A DNA stretch of 64,000 nucleotides from Motilibacter deserti. GTDB lineage: Bacteria; Actinomycetota; Actinomycetes; Motilibacterales; Motilibacteraceae. Under the pieces are notes generated by a model that had not been told where the DNA came from, ran no database searches, and worked only from the letters and a program-made list of their open reading frames with translations. Positions 46,396 to 55,947 of the stretch are shown one piece after another. Where the stretch lies: positions 142,121 through 206,120 of the forward strand of contig NZ_JAANNP010000003.1 of the NCBI RefSeq assembly GCF_011250635.1. The letters run 5' to 3'. The position numbers were made by a program, and so were the translations under genes. Each line of letters begins with the position of its first letter. Position 1 is the first letter of the stretch.

Positions 46396-46470
46396 TGGTG
46401 GGCGATACTGGGATTGAACCAGTGACCTCTTCCGTGTCAAGGAAGCGCTCTCCCACTGAGCTAATCGCCC
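46396..46470 (-). tRNA. tRNA-Val (GAC)
   Basis: 75 nt with CCA encoded. Acceptor stem GGGCGAT/ATCGCCC pairs fully. The anticodon loop TTGACAC gives anticodon GAC, reading GUC and GUU. Last of three tRNAs on the minus strand. Confidence 0.92.
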
Positions 46471-46506
46471 GAGGCGTTGCCGCCGACGATGTCGCGGCAA
46501 TCTGCG

Positions 46507-46577
46507 AGGTGGAGACGGGATTTGAACCCGTGTAGACGGCTTTGCAGGCCGTTGCCTCGCCTCTCGGCCACTCCACC
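46507..46577 (-). tRNA. tRNA-Cys (GCA)
   Basis: 71 nt, acceptor stem GGTGGAG/CTCCACC, anticodon loop CTGCAAA (GCA), discriminator U73 as required for cysteine. CCA is not encoded. Confidence 0.92.
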
Positions 46578-46608
46578 GAGGTGAGGCACGGGAGTCCCGA
46601 CCTCTCCG

Positions 46609-46681
46609 AGCGGACGACGGGATTCGAACCCGCGACCCTCACCTTGGCAAGGTGATGCTCTACCAACTGAGCCACGTCCGC
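46609..46681 (-). tRNA. tRNA-Gly (GCC)
   Basis: 73 nt, acceptor stem GCGGACG/CGTCCGC, anticodon loop TTGCCAA (GCC), discriminator U. CCA is not encoded. First gene of the three-tRNA minus-strand operon. Confidence 0.92.
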
Positions 46682-46839
46682 GTGTCGTCTCGGTGAGGGC
46701 TTCCGCTCTCCCCGGCGACGAGAAGAACTCTACCCCACGCCAGGACCGGGGTGCACCGCCCCTCCCTGTCGTGTCCCGCCGCATCCGCATCCCGGGACCG
46801 GACGGCCCGGCCGCCGGTGCCCCGGCTAGCGTCGCCACC

Positions 46840-47844
46840 GTGCGTCGACCTCCCCTGGCCTGGCTCGGGGGCCGCCTCGCGACCGGGCTGCAGGCGGTGA
46901 CCGACGACCCGGCCGACCTCGACGGCGGCGGCTGGTGGGCGGTGGTGCAGACGTTCGAGGGAGCCTTCCGGGCCGCCCGGTTCGCGGACGTCCGACGTGC
47001 CCCGCTCCCGCCGGCGCCCCCGTGGGCCCGGCTCGCGCGGGACGGCTGGCACTCGTCGGTGGGGCGGGAGGCGTACGTCGAGGCCGTGCAGGACGTCCGC
47101 GCCCGCATCGGCCGCGGCGAGGTCTACCAGGTGAACGTCTGCCGGGTGCTGCACGCGCCGGCGCCCGCAGCCGACGTCGTCGCGCTCGGCCACGTCCTCG
47201 CGGCGGGCAACCCCGCGCCGTACCTCGGAGTCATCGACGTGCCCGGGGTCGCGCAGCTCGCCACGGCGAGCCCCGAGCTGTTCCTCGCCCGGCACGGCGC
47301 CCGCGTGACGTCGATGCCGATCAAGGGGACGGCGCGCACGCCCGATGGCCTCACCCCCAAGGACACGGCGGAGAACGTGATGATCGTCGACCTGGTGCGC
47401 AACGACCTCGGCCGCGTGTGCCTCCCCGGGTCGGTGCGGGTGGAGTCGCTCTGCCGCGTCGAGCGCCATCCCGGGCTCGTCCACCTCGTCTCGACCGTGA
47501 CCGGCGACCTGCGGCCCGGGACGGGCTGGGCGGAGCTGCTCGCGGCCGCGTCCCCGCCCGGCTCGGTCAGCGGCGCGCCCAAGCACACCGCGCTGGCGGC
47601 GATCGCAGAGCTCGAGCCGGCGCGGCGCGGCCCCTACTGCGGGGCGGTCGGTTGGGTGGACGCCGGTCGCGGCACCGCCGAGCTCGCGGTGGGCATCCGC
47701 ACGTTCTGGGTGGAGGACGGGGTGCTGGGGTTCGGCACCGGAGCGGGGATCACCTGGGGGTCGGACCCGGAGCGCGAGTGGGAGGAGACCGAGCTGAAGG
47801 CCGAGCGGCTGCTCGCCCTGGCCTCGGACGGGGAGGCCCGGTGA
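46840..47844 (+). CDS. pabB: Aminodeoxychorismate synthase component I
   Basis: Makes 4-amino-4-deoxychorismate for folate. 334 residues. GRGEVYQVNVCR, ASPELFLAR, MPIKGTARTPDG, DLVRNDLGRVC and PPGSVSGAPK are conserved anthranilate-synthase-type motifs. The GTG at 46840 is preferred because TAGCGT sits 7 nt upstream as a -10 box, suggesting a leaderless mRNA. The stop overlaps the next gene (GTGA). No glutaminase (pabA) is adjacent. Confidence 0.88.
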   Translation: MRRPPLAWLGGRLATGLQAVTDDPADLDGGGWWAVVQTFEGAFRAARFADVRRAPLPPAPPWARLARDGWHSSVGREAYVEAVQDVRARIGRGEVYQVNVCRVLHAPAPAADVVALGHVLAAGNPAPYLGVIDVPGVAQLATASPELFLARHGARVTSMPIKGTARTPDGLTPKDTAENVMIVDLVRNDLGRVCLPGSVRVESLCRVERHPGLVHLVSTVTGDLRPGTGWAELLAAASPPGSVSGAPKHTALAAIAELEPARRGPYCGAVGWVDAGRGTAELAVGIRTFWVEDGVLGFGTGAGITWGSDPEREWEETELKAERLLALASDGEAR

Positions 47845-48680
47845 CCGGGGTCGGCGACGTCACGGTCTGGCTCGAGGGGCGCGTGCTCCCGGGCTCTCAG
47901 GCCCGGGTGAGCGCGCTGGACACCGGGTTCACGCTCGGTGACGGGGCGTTCGAGACCGTTCGGGTCCAGGACGGCGTCCCGCTCGCCCTGACCCGCCACC
48001 TGAGCCGGCTCGCCGCGTCGGCCGCACAGCTGGGCATCCCCGCCCCCGGGCCGCGGGTGGTCCGTGCGGGCGTCGCCGAGCTGCTCGCCGCCGCCCCGGG
48101 CGCCCCGGCTCAGCGCCTGCGCATCACCGTGACCGGGGGTCCGGGGCCGCTGGGCCCCTCGCGCGCCGACGGCCCGGCGACGCTCGTGCTCGCCGTCGCC
48201 CCGCTCGGCCCCCTCCCCGCGGACGTCGGGGTCGTGCGGCTGCCCTGGGTGCGCAACGAGCGCTCTGCGCTGGCCGGCGTCAAGGCGGTGTCGTACGCCG
48301 AGAACGCGCAGATCCTGGCCGAGGCGCGGCGTCACGGTGCCGATGAGGCGCTGCTGGCGAACACCCGCGGCGAGCTCTGCGAGGGCGCCGCGGCCAACGT
48401 CTTCGTACTCCTCGGCGGGCGGCTGGTGACCCCGCCGCTGTCCAGCGGCTGCCTGCCCGGGGTCACCCGGGCGCTCGTGCTGGAGGCCACCGGGGCGGTC
48501 GAGGCTCCGGTCCCGTATGCCGCCCTCGACGAGGTCGAGGAGGCGTTCCTCACCTCCTCGATCCGCCGGGTCGCGTCGGTCGCCAGGATCGACGGGCGGC
48601 TCCTGCTGGCGCCGCGCCGGCGTACGCGCGACGCCGCCGCCGCCCTGGCCGCGCTGCTGGCGGCCGACCCCGACCCGTGA
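47841..48680 (+). CDS. pabC: Aminodeoxychorismate lyase / class IV aminotransferase
   Basis: 279 residues of the PLP-dependent fold type IV family; with pabB it probably forms 4-aminobenzoate. GDGAFETVRVQDG near the start, KAVSYAENAQILAEAR (PLP-lysine region) and EALLANTRGELCEGAAANVF are typical. GTG overlapping the pabB stop indicates translational coupling. It converges on the SsgB-like gene 93 bp away. Confidence 0.85.
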   Translation: MTGVGDVTVWLEGRVLPGSQARVSALDTGFTLGDGAFETVRVQDGVPLALTRHLSRLAASAAQLGIPAPGPRVVRAGVAELLAAAPGAPAQRLRITVTGGPGPLGPSRADGPATLVLAVAPLGPLPADVGVVRLPWVRNERSALAGVKAVSYAENAQILAEARRHGADEALLANTRGELCEGAAANVFVLLGGRLVTPPLSSGCLPGVTRALVLEATGAVEAPVPYAALDEVEEAFLTSSIRRVASVARIDGRLLLAPRRRTRDAAAALAALLAADPDP

Positions 48681-48773
48681 GGTGCGCCGGTGCCGGCGCT
48701 CTGTCCCCTGAGGCGCGCTCAGAGAACGAGGGTCGAGAGGGGAGTGGCGAGAAGGACCTTCAAGCGGCGAGCG

Positions 48774-49193
48774 TCAGGTCGCGAGCAGGGCGGCCAGGGT
48801 GGAGTCGAGATCGAGGTAGCGGTGCTCCTCGCCGGGCGGGACGACGAGGGCGGTCCGCGCCACGAAGTCGCGCAGCACCTCCGCGGGTGCCTCGAGCAGG
48901 GCCTTGCCGTCGGGGGAGGACAGGGCCAGGTAGACGACCTCGTCGTCCGGGTCGGTGCTGGGCCACACGCGGACGTCGCCCTGGCCGACGGGACGGTTGA
49001 CCCCGGCGGCGATCAGCTCACGAGCGAAGACCCAGTCGACGCCCTGGCCGCCCGTGCGGAAGGTGGCCTGCACCGCGTAGGGGTCCGCGGAGTCGTAGCG
49101 GAGGACGACGGGCACGGGGACGGACGCCTCACCGGGTACGACCAGGCGCACGTCCAGCTCGCAGGTCACCGTGGCGGCAGGGCGACGGTCCAT
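48774..49193 (-). CDS. ssgB: SsgB-like cell-division/sporulation regulator
   Basis: 139 residues of the SsgA-like protein family, found only in actinobacteria. SsgB recruits FtsZ in Streptomyces. LVVPGEASVPVPVVLRYDS and DPYAVQATFRTGGQGVDWVF match the family. The length of about 137-139 is that of SsgB. GAAGGG precedes the ATG by 10 nt. The adjacent PGPGW membrane protein gene is divergent. Whether it acts in sporulation or general division in this strain is unknown. Confidence 0.82.
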   Translation of the reverse strand: MDRRPAATVTCELDVRLVVPGEASVPVPVVLRYDSADPYAVQATFRTGGQGVDWVFARELIAAGVNRPVGQGDVRVWPSTDPDDEVVYLALSSPDGKALLEAPAEVLRDFVARTALVVPPGEEHRYLDLDSTLAALLAT

Positions 49194-49411
49194 GGTCGAG
49201 AACCCTTCGGCTCGGGGGCAACGCGTTGATGCTCGACGCTGAGTTGCCCGGGCCGGGAGACCCCAAAACGCCGTAGGCTCGGCGACAGCGGCCGCGCCCT
49301 CCCGGCGTGGCTGCCCGGGGGGCAGCGCGCGGCGCCGTCCCTCCGGTGGCGGCGACAGTACTCCACCGGCCTTTCCTTCCAAAGGCCCGAATCCGGACAG
49401 GGAGCGACGTG

Positions 49412-49846
49412 GTGAGCGCGCAGCAGGGGCCGGCCGAGGTCGATCAGGGCGGCGCGACCCGGCTGGAGCGCTACCACGCCTGGCGGGACCGGCGGATCGC
49501 CACGAGCCGTACCCGGCGGATGGTCTGGCGCGCGATCGTCGGCGCGCTGGGCGGCCTCATCGTCGTCGTCGGCCTCGCCCTCGTGCCGCTGCCCGGGCCC
49601 GGCTGGCTCATCGTCTTCCTCGGGGTCGGCATCCTCGCGACCGAGTTCACCTGGGCCGAGCGGGTGCTCGAGTTCGGCAAGGACCTGCTGGACAAGTGGA
49701 CCGACTGGCTCGGCCGCCAGCCCCTGTGGGTGCGCGGTCTGATCGGCCTGGCCTGCTTCGCCTTCGTCTGCGCCGTGGTCGTCGTGACGCTGCGGATCCT
49801 CGGCACTCCGGGATGGGTGCCGGAGTGGGTGCCGCTGGTCCGCTAG
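49412..49846 (+). CDS. TIGR02611/PGPGW family membrane protein
   Basis: 144 residues with two transmembrane regions. The signature LVPLPGPGWLIVFLGVGIL at about 56-74 defines the family; a second hydrophobic segment lies near 110-130 (LIGLACFAFVCAVVVV). Function is unknown. GTG at 49412 has GGGAG 8 nt upstream. Divergent from the SsgB-like gene and followed by tRNA-Val. Confidence 0.82.
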   Translation: MSAQQGPAEVDQGGATRLERYHAWRDRRIATSRTRRMVWRAIVGALGGLIVVVGLALVPLPGPGWLIVFLGVGILATEFTWAERVLEFGKDLLDKWTDWLGRQPLWVRGLIGLACFAFVCAVVVVTLRILGTPGWVPEWVPLVR

Positions 49847-49891
49847 AGTGTGCGCAGCACGTCGGGGCCGGCGACGCCGGTTCCCGAGCGC

Positions 49892-49966
49892 GGGCGATTA
49901 GCTCAGTGGGAGAGCGCTTCGTTCACACCGAAGAGGTCACTGGTTCGAACCCAGTATCGCCCACCA
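49892..49966 (+). tRNA. tRNA-Val (CAC)
   Basis: 75 nt with encoded CCA; the anticodon loop TTCACAC gives CAC, reading GUG. Almost the same as the tRNA-Val (GAC) at 46396-46470 but on the opposite strand. Confidence 0.92.
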
Positions 49967-50004
49967 CGGCCCTGCCGGCTTCGGCCAGCAGGCTGCGGTC
50001 GACC

Positions 50005-50032
50005 AGCCGCACCCCTCGGGGTGCGGCTTTTT
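50005..50032 (+). terminator. Terminator after tRNA-Val (CAC)
   Basis: Stem 50005-50015 with 50018-50028, short loop, followed by a run of T (50028-50032). The clearest Rho-independent terminator in the window. Confidence 0.85.
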
Positions 50033-50432
50033 CGTTCCCGCCGCCCCGGCGGGTGAGCCGCGGTCGCCGCGGTCGATCCCAGAATTCCGCAACGGTGGTA
50101 GTGAAAAAAGGTAGGCCGCCGGTGAACGGTGGCGGTCGCTCGATCGAGAGCATCGCGGTTGGACGTGCAAGCAATTCCGTCCTTCACGGGCAACGGCCCG
50201 CCGCCGCCGCTGTCGCACGATGCGCGAAGGCTTCGGCCGCTGATGAGGTCGCACGACGACACGCTTGCTCGTGCGGGCTCGCCCCCTCGCCGGTGAGCCG
50301 ACTGCAATTCCTCGCGCATTCAGCGGGAATGCCCGGCCTGCTTTGCGCCCGACCGCGTGCCGTCGGCGCGCCGGTCGCCGATCATGGTCTACTTCGAACG
50401 AGCCCTGTTGATGGAGGAGGAGTCGGAGACGC
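50033..50432. other. 400-bp region upstream of lsr2
   Basis: No convincing gene. It is AT-richer than its surroundings near 50085-50120 (AAAAAAGG) and near 50290-50345, with repeated GCAATTCC-like blocks. It probably carries the lsr2 promoter and may bind Lsr2 itself. Confidence 0.4.
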
Positions 50433-50786
50433 ATGGCGCAGCGGGTGGTCACTGAGCTGATCGACGATCTCGACGGTGAGAGCGAGGCGGTCGAGACCGT
50501 CACGTTCGGCATTGACGGGGTGACCTACGAGATCGACCTCAACGAAGAGCACGCCGAGGAGCTCCGCACCCTGATCGAGGGACACGCGCTGCACGGTCGC
50601 AGGCTCGCCGCGAGCCGCGGCGGCCGCCGGCGCGGTGGTGCGCGGAGCGGTCCGGCGTCGTCGGCCGGGGCGTCCGGTGCGGACCCGAAGCTCATCCGCC
50701 AGTGGGCCCAGGAGCAGGGCTACGAGGTCAGCGCGCGTGGCCGCGTCAGCAAGGCGCTGATCGAGGCCTATCACGCCGCGCAATAG
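50433..50786 (+). CDS. lsr2: Lsr2 nucleoid-associated protein
   Basis: Xenogeneic silencer that binds AT-rich DNA. 117 residues. The N-terminal dimerisation domain (VVTELIDDLDGESEAVETVTF-type pattern) is followed by a flexible linker and a DNA-binding domain that ends ARGRVSKALIEAY, with the RGR AT-hook-like motif. GGAGGAGG lies upstream of the ATG. Monocistronic; the gene after it has its own start 109 bp away. Confidence 0.95.
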   Translation: MAQRVVTELIDDLDGESEAVETVTFGIDGVTYEIDLNEEHAEELRTLIEGHALHGRRLAASRGGRRRGGARSGPASSAGASGADPKLIRQWAQEQGYEVSARGRVSKALIEAYHAAQ

Positions 50787-50895
50787 CCTGCCGGGCGCCG
50801 GCACCCCGTCCGGCCGTCGCGGTGCGAATGCGCCGGACCGGGTACTGGTCGAGCTGTAGGGCGCCAACCAACACGACGTCGGGTGGCCGGGCGAA

Positions 50896-53247
50896 GTGGC
50901 ACATCGGGGGAGCGGGCCGGCTGCGACGGCCGAGCCGATCGAACGAGCGGTCGACGCTGCTTCTCGGCTGTCCGCAGCCCGGGGCGCGCAGAACGACCTG
51001 GCGCCGTTGGGGGAGAGCCTCGACGCCTTGGCCCGGTTGGCGGCCCGGGTCAGCGGAGCCGAGAGCGGCCGCGTCACGCTGGTCCTGCCCGGGCGGCAGG
51101 TCCACGTCGGGCGCAGCGACGCTGCCCTGCCGATCGAGGAGCACTGCCCGGACGGCGAGGAGCCTTGCGCGGCCGTGGTCGCGAGCGGCCGGCCCGTCGT
51201 CGTGCCGGACTCCATGCAGGACGCGCGCTTCGGCCGCGCCTGCGCCGGGCCCAACGGCTTCCGCTCGTACGCGGGGGCGCCGGTGTTCGCGGCCGACGGC
51301 CAGTGCGTGGGCACCGTCTCGGTCCGCGACAGCTCGCCCCTCCCGGCGGGCACGCGCGTCGACGTGCTGTCCGCGGGGCTGGTCGACGTCGCCCGGCAGG
51401 TGACCGCGCTGCTGGCCGTCGCTGGCCGGCAGGGCGAGCGGGCGGCGCAGCTGCGGGTGCTGGCTGCCGTGGCCGCCGGCAGGCCGCTCGGGGAGGTCCT
51501 CGACCTGCTCGCGGCCGAGGTCGAGGCCCTGCTCGGGCCGGGGCTGCGGTGCTCCGTGCTCGTGATGGACGAGGCGACCCGGACCCTCTGCGACGCCGCC
51601 GGGCCGAGCCTGACCCGGGAGTTCCGGCTGGCCGTGGACGGGCTGGCCGTCGCGGAGGGGCAGGGACCGTGCGGCACGGCGGCCCATCGGCGCGAGCCGG
51701 TCGTCGCCACGGACCTCAGCGACCCGGTCTGGCGGCCGTTCCTGCGGCTGACCGCCGAGCTCGGTATCGAGGCATGCGCCTCGTTGCCCGTCCTCTCGCC
51801 AGGTGGGGAGCCGCTCGGCACGTTCGCGCTCTACCGTGACCGGCCCGGGGAGCCCACCGCGTACGAATGGGCGACGTTGCGCAGCTTCTGCGACCTGACC
51901 CGGCTGGTGATCGAGCGCTCCCGGGCCCAGTCCGAGCTGACCCGGCTCGCCACGCTGGACGAGGTCACGGCGCTGCTCAACCGGTCGACGTTCCTCTCGC
52001 ACGCGGCCGCCGCGCTCGCCCGCGCGCCGGCGCCGGGGACGGACCATGTGCTGCTCTTCTGCGACGTCGACCAGTTCAAGCTGGTGAACGACTCGCTGGG
52101 GCACGCAGCGGGCGACGCCTACCTCGAGCGTGCCGCCGAGGCGCTGCGCGAGCGGTGGCCGGGCGACGTCATCGCCCGGTTCGCCGGCGACGCCTTCACC
52201 GTCCTCGCGGCGGACGTCCCCCGGCAGGGCGTGCAGGCGCTCGCGGAGCGCGCGTGCACGGCCTTCTCCGTGCCGCTGCGGCTCGGCGGGCACGACCTCC
52301 AGCTGTCCGCCAGCGTGGGGGCGGCGTACACGGATGTCAGCGGGTCCGCGCTGGACGGACTGCTGCGCGACGCGGACCTCGCGATGCACGAGGCCAAGCT
52401 CGCCGGCCGCGCTCGCGCCCGGGTCTGCGACGCGGGGCTGAGAGGACGGGCCGCGTCCCGGGCAGAGCTGGTGCTCGCGCTCCGCCAGGCGATCGCGGCC
52501 GGCGGGACGTCGCTCGCCTACCAGCCCGAGATCGACCTGGTCACCGGAGAGCTGCTCGGGCTGGAGGCGCTGTGCCGCTGGGCCCGGCCGGAGAGCGGGC
52601 CGGTGAGCCCCGCGGAGTTCATCCCGCTGGCGGAGGAGGCCGGGCTCATCGGCGAATTGGGCCGGCACGTCCTCGCCACCGCCCTCGCCGACCTGGCCGG
52701 ATGGCGCGCCCGGACGCCGGTGCGCAGCGAACTGACCGTCTGGGTCAACGTCTCCCCGCTCCAGCTCAACGACCCGCGATTCGCCGCCGTCGTGGCGGAG
52801 CTGCTGGAGCAGAGCTCGGTGCCCGGCGGCTGCCTCGGGCTGGAGGTGACCGAGAGCGCGGTCATGGCCCAGGACGCCGCCACCCGCGCCCAGCTGCACG
52901 CGCTGCGCGAGCTCGGTGTCCGGGTGGCTGTCGACGACTTCGGGACCGGATACTCCAGCCTCGGCGCGCTCAAGGCGCTGCCGGTCGACCTGCTCAAGAT
53001 CGACCGGTCCTTCATCGACGGGCTGCGCGGACGCGGGTCCGACGCGCAGATCGTCACGGCGATCCTCGCCATGGCGGACGCGCTGGGCCTGGCCGTGCTC
53101 GCCGAGGGCGTCGAGCGCGACGACCAGCTCTCCACCCTGATCGGCCTCGGGTGTACGCGGGGGCAAGGCTTCCTGCTCGGCCGGCCGGCCCCGGCCGGTG
53201 TCGTCGAGGCCGTCATACGCGGCTCCCGCCGACGGGCGGGGACGTGA
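50896..53247 (+). CDS. GAF-GGDEF-EAL cyclic-di-GMP phosphodiesterase-type protein
   Basis: 783 residues: two GAF-like regions (about 30-170 and 180-345), a GGDEF domain (355-510) and an EAL domain (520-775). The GGDEF site reads AGDAF (430-434), and the RxxD inhibitory site is WPGD, so cyclase activity is doubtful. The EAL domain keeps LEAL (556-559), VNVSPLQL, LEVTESAV, DDFGTGYSSL, LKIDRSF, LAEGVE and QGFLLG, so phosphodiesterase activity is expected. It starts at a GTG at 50896. Soluble; no membrane segment. Confidence 0.87.
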   Translation: MAHRGSGPAATAEPIERAVDAASRLSAARGAQNDLAPLGESLDALARLAARVSGAESGRVTLVLPGRQVHVGRSDAALPIEEHCPDGEEPCAAVVASGRPVVVPDSMQDARFGRACAGPNGFRSYAGAPVFAADGQCVGTVSVRDSSPLPAGTRVDVLSAGLVDVARQVTALLAVAGRQGERAAQLRVLAAVAAGRPLGEVLDLLAAEVEALLGPGLRCSVLVMDEATRTLCDAAGPSLTREFRLAVDGLAVAEGQGPCGTAAHRREPVVATDLSDPVWRPFLRLTAELGIEACASLPVLSPGGEPLGTFALYRDRPGEPTAYEWATLRSFCDLTRLVIERSRAQSELTRLATLDEVTALLNRSTFLSHAAAALARAPAPGTDHVLLFCDVDQFKLVNDSLGHAAGDAYLERAAEALRERWPGDVIARFAGDAFTVLAADVPRQGVQALAERACTAFSVPLRLGGHDLQLSASVGAAYTDVSGSALDGLLRDADLAMHEAKLAGRARARVCDAGLRGRAASRAELVLALRQAIAAGGTSLAYQPEIDLVTGELLGLEALCRWARPESGPVSPAEFIPLAEEAGLIGELGRHVLATALADLAGWRARTPVRSELTVWVNVSPLQLNDPRFAAVVAELLEQSSVPGGCLGLEVTESAVMAQDAATRAQLHALRELGVRVAVDDFGTGYSSLGALKALPVDLLKIDRSFIDGLRGRGSDAQIVTAILAMADALGLAVLAEGVERDDQLSTLIGLGCTRGQGFLLGRPAPAGVVEAVIRGSRRRAGT

Positions 53248-53393
53248 CGCCGGCCGGCCGGCCGCGCCGGCGGGCGCCTCTGCGCCGATCGCCCGCGCCG
53301 CCGGCTCGCGCGCGACGGTAGGGTCGGCGCTCGACCCACCGTTGCCTGCGACCCGGCGTGCCCGGTGCAGGCAGCCCGACTAGGAGGCCAGCC

Positions 53394-55373
53394 GTGCCCG
53401 ACCTGCGCATCACCGTCGCGTCCCCTGCCGAGCGGGCGGAGCGCGAGGTTCCGCAGGGCACGACGGCGGCGGACGTCGTCGGGGGCGACCGGGCCGTGGT
53501 CGTCGCCCGCGTCAACGGCGTGCTGCGCGACCTCACCCACGTCCTGGCCGACGGCGACGTCGTCGAGGCGGTGCGCAACGACGAGCCGGACGGCCGCGCG
53601 GTCGTCCGCCACTCGGCCGCGCACGTGCTCGCCCAGGCAGTCCAGGAGCTGCACCCCGAGGCGAAGCTCGGCATCGGCCCGCCGATCGAGAACGGCTTCT
53701 ACTACGACTTCGACGTGGACAAGCCGTTCACTCCGGAGGACCTGTCGGCGCTGGACAAGAAGATGCAGGCCATCGTCAAGGAGGGCCAGGCCTTCGCGCG
53801 CCGCGTCGTCACCGAGGACGAGGCCCGGGCCGAGCTCGCCGACGAGCCCTACAAGCTCGAGCTGATCGGGCTCAAGGGCGGCTCCGACGGCTCCTCCGGC
53901 GGCGAGGAGTCGGTCGAGGTCGGCGGCGGCGAGCTGACGATCTACGACAACCTGCGCCGGGACGGCAGCCGCGCCTGGCGCGACCTCTGCCGCGGCCCGC
54001 ACGTCCCGACCACCCGCGCGATCCCGGCCTTCAAGCTGATGCGGACGGCGGCGGCCTACTGGCGCGGCAGCGAGAAGAACCCGCAGCTGCAGCGGGTCTA
54101 CGGCACCGCGTGGGAGTCCAAGGACGCCCAGAAGGAATACCTGAACTTCCTCGCCGAGGCCGAGAAGCGCGACCACCGTCGGCTGGGCGCCGAGCTCGAC
54201 CTCTTCAGCTTCCCCGACGAGATCGGGTCCGGGCTCGCGGTCTTCCACCCCAAGGGCGGCGTGATCCGCAAGGTGATGGAGGACTACTCGCGGCGTCGCC
54301 ACGAGGAGGCGGGCTACGAGTTCGTCAACACCCCGCACCTCACCAAGGGCAAGCTCTTCGAGGTCTCGGGCCACCTGGACTGGTACGCCGAGGGCATGTA
54401 CCCGCCCATGGAGCTGGACGAGGGCCAGCGCTACTACATGAAGCCCATGAACTGCCCGATGCACAACCTGATCTTCCGGGCGCGTGGGCGGTCCTACCGC
54501 GAGCTGCCGCTGCCGCTGTTCGAGTTCGGCACCGTCTACCGCTACGAGAAGTCCGGCGTGGTGCAGGGCCTGACCCGTGCACGCGGATTCACGCAAGACG
54601 ATGCACACATCTACTGCACGCGCGAGCAGATGGCCGAGCAGCTGGACAGGCTGCTCACCTTCGTGCTGAACCTGCTGCGCGACTACGGCCTCGACGACTT
54701 CTACCTCGAGCTGTCGACCCGCGACCCGGAGAAGTCGGTCGGCACCGACGAGGCGTGGGAGGAAGCGACCGAGACGCTGCGCCAGGCCGCGCAGAAGCAG
54801 AGCCTCGAGCTCGTCCTCGACCCCGGCGGCGCCGCGTTCTACGGGCCGAAGATCTCGGTCCAGGCCAAGGACGCGATCGGCCGCACCTGGCAGATGTCGA
54901 CCATCCAGCTGGACTTCAACCTGCCGGAGCGGTTCGAGCTGGAATACCAGGCGGCCGACGGCACCCGTCAGCGCCCGGTCATGATCCACCGCGCGCTCTT
55001 CGGCTCCATCGAGCGGTTCTTCGCCGTGCTGCTCGAGCACTACGCCGGCGCCTTCCCTCCCTGGCTCGCCCCGGTGCAGGTCGTCGGCATCCCCATCACC
55101 GACGCGCACGTGCCCTACCTGCAGGACGTGGCGGCGCAGCTGCGGGCGCGCGGCATCCGCGTGGAGGTCGACACCTCCGACGACCGCATGCAGAAGAAGA
55201 TCCGCAACGCCCAGAAGCAGAAGGTGCCGTTCATGCTGCTGGCCGGCGACGAGGACGCGGCGAAGGGCGCGGTGTCGTTCCGCTACCGCAACGGCGAGCA
55301 GAAGAACGGCGTGCCGGTGGCCGACGCCGTCGCCGAGGTGCTCGATGCGGTCGAGCGCCGCGTACAGGTCTGA
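53394..55373 (+). CDS. thrS: Threonyl-tRNA synthetase
   Basis: 659 residues: N-terminal TGS domain (about 1-60), editing-type domain (61-230; [14 protein letters not shown]), catalytic class II core with zinc ligands in NCPMHN, DDAHIYC and [12 protein letters not shown], motif 2 [14 protein letters not shown] and motif 3, and a C-terminal anticodon-binding domain. GTG at 53394 has TAGGAGG 8 nt upstream. A 26-residue Gly/Ser-rich insert lies near residue 165. HIT and PIP-synthase genes nearby match a syntenic actinobacterial block. Confidence 0.95.
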   Translation: MPDLRITVASPAERAEREVPQGTTAADVVGGDRAVVVARVNGVLRDLTHVLADGDVVEAVRNDEPDGRAVVRHSAAHVLAQAVQELHPEAKLGIGPPIENGFYYDFDVDKPFTPEDLSALDKKMQAIVKEGQAFARRVVTEDEARAELADEPYKLELIGLKGGSDGSSGGEESVEVGGGELTIYDNLRRDGSRAWRDLCRGPHVPTTRAIPAFKLMRTAAAYWRGSEKNPQLQRVYGTAWESKDAQKEYLNFLAEAEKRDHRRLGAELDLFSFPDEIGSGLAVFHPKGGVIRKVMEDYSRRRHEEAGYEFVNTPHLTKGKLFEVSGHLDWYAEGMYPPMELDEGQRYYMKPMNCPMHNLIFRARGRSYRELPLPLFEFGTVYRYEKSGVVQGLTRARGFTQDDAHIYCTREQMAEQLDRLLTFVLNLLRDYGLDDFYLELSTRDPEKSVGTDEAWEEATETLRQAAQKQSLELVLDPGGAAFYGPKISVQAKDAIGRTWQMSTIQLDFNLPERFELEYQAADGTRQRPVMIHRALFGSIERFFAVLLEHYAGAFPPWLAPVQVVGIPITDAHVPYLQDVAAQLRARGIRVEVDTSDDRMQKKIRNAQKQKVPFMLLAGDEDAAKGAVSFRYRNGEQKNGVPVADAVAEVLDAVERRVQV

Positions 55374-55389
55374 GCGTGGCGGCTCCGGC

Positions 55390-55947
55390 ATGACGGGGGA
55401 GCAGCCCGACCTCGTCGAGCAGCAGGGCGTCGGGGTGCCCGACGCCCTGGGCCGGCTCTGGACCCCGCACCGGATGGCGTACATCCGCGGGGAGAACAAG
55501 CCGTCCGCCGACGGCGCGCAGGCCTGCCCCTTCTGCCACATCCCCTCGCTGTCCGACGAGGAGGGGCTGGTCGTCGCGCGCGGCGAGCTCGTCTACGCCG
55601 TGCTCAACCTCTACCCCTACAACGCCGGGCACCTGCTCGTGGTCCCCTACCGCCACCTGCCCGACTACACCGACATCGACCTGGCCGAGACGGCCGAGCT
55701 CGCCGCCTTCACCCAGGCGGCGATGCGCACCGTCCGGCTCGTCAGCGGCGCACAGGGCTTCAACATCGGCATGAACCAGGGCAGCATCGCGGGCGCGGGC
55801 ATCGCCGCGCACCTGCACCAGCACGTCGTGCCGCGCTGGGGCGGGGACACCAACTTCATGCCCGTGGTGGCCCACACGCGGGTGCTCCCGCAGCTGCTGG
55901 GCGAGACGCGTCGGCTGCTCGCCTCGGCGTGGCCCGGCGACGCCTGA
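55390..55947 (+). CDS. HIT family nucleotide-binding protein
   Basis: 185 residues. The HIT motif HLHQH at 141-145 and zinc-type CPFCH (C46, C49) mark an AP4A phosphorylase-like HIT hydrolase. NIGMNQGSIAGAGI is a family segment. The ATG at 55390 is 16 bp after thrS, so they are probably co-transcribed. Its last 92 bp are overlapped by the convergent HTTM gene. Confidence 0.88.
   Translation: MTGEQPDLVEQQGVGVPDALGRLWTPHRMAYIRGENKPSADGAQACPFCHIPSLSDEEGLVVARGELVYAVLNLYPYNAGHLLVVPYRHLPDYTDIDLAETAELAAFTQAAMRTVRLVSGAQGFNIGMNQGSIAGAGIAAHLHQHVVPRWGGDTNFMPVVAHTRVLPQLLGETRRLLASAWPGDA

Noticed and set aside
46396-46681. Integration site for a prophage or element at the tRNA cluster
   Set aside because: No integrase, direct repeats of tRNA 3' ends or atypical genes lie next to the tRNAs.
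53248-53393. T-box or other riboswitch before thrS
   Set aside because: Only 146 bp, no T-box sequence and no specifier-like structure could be seen.
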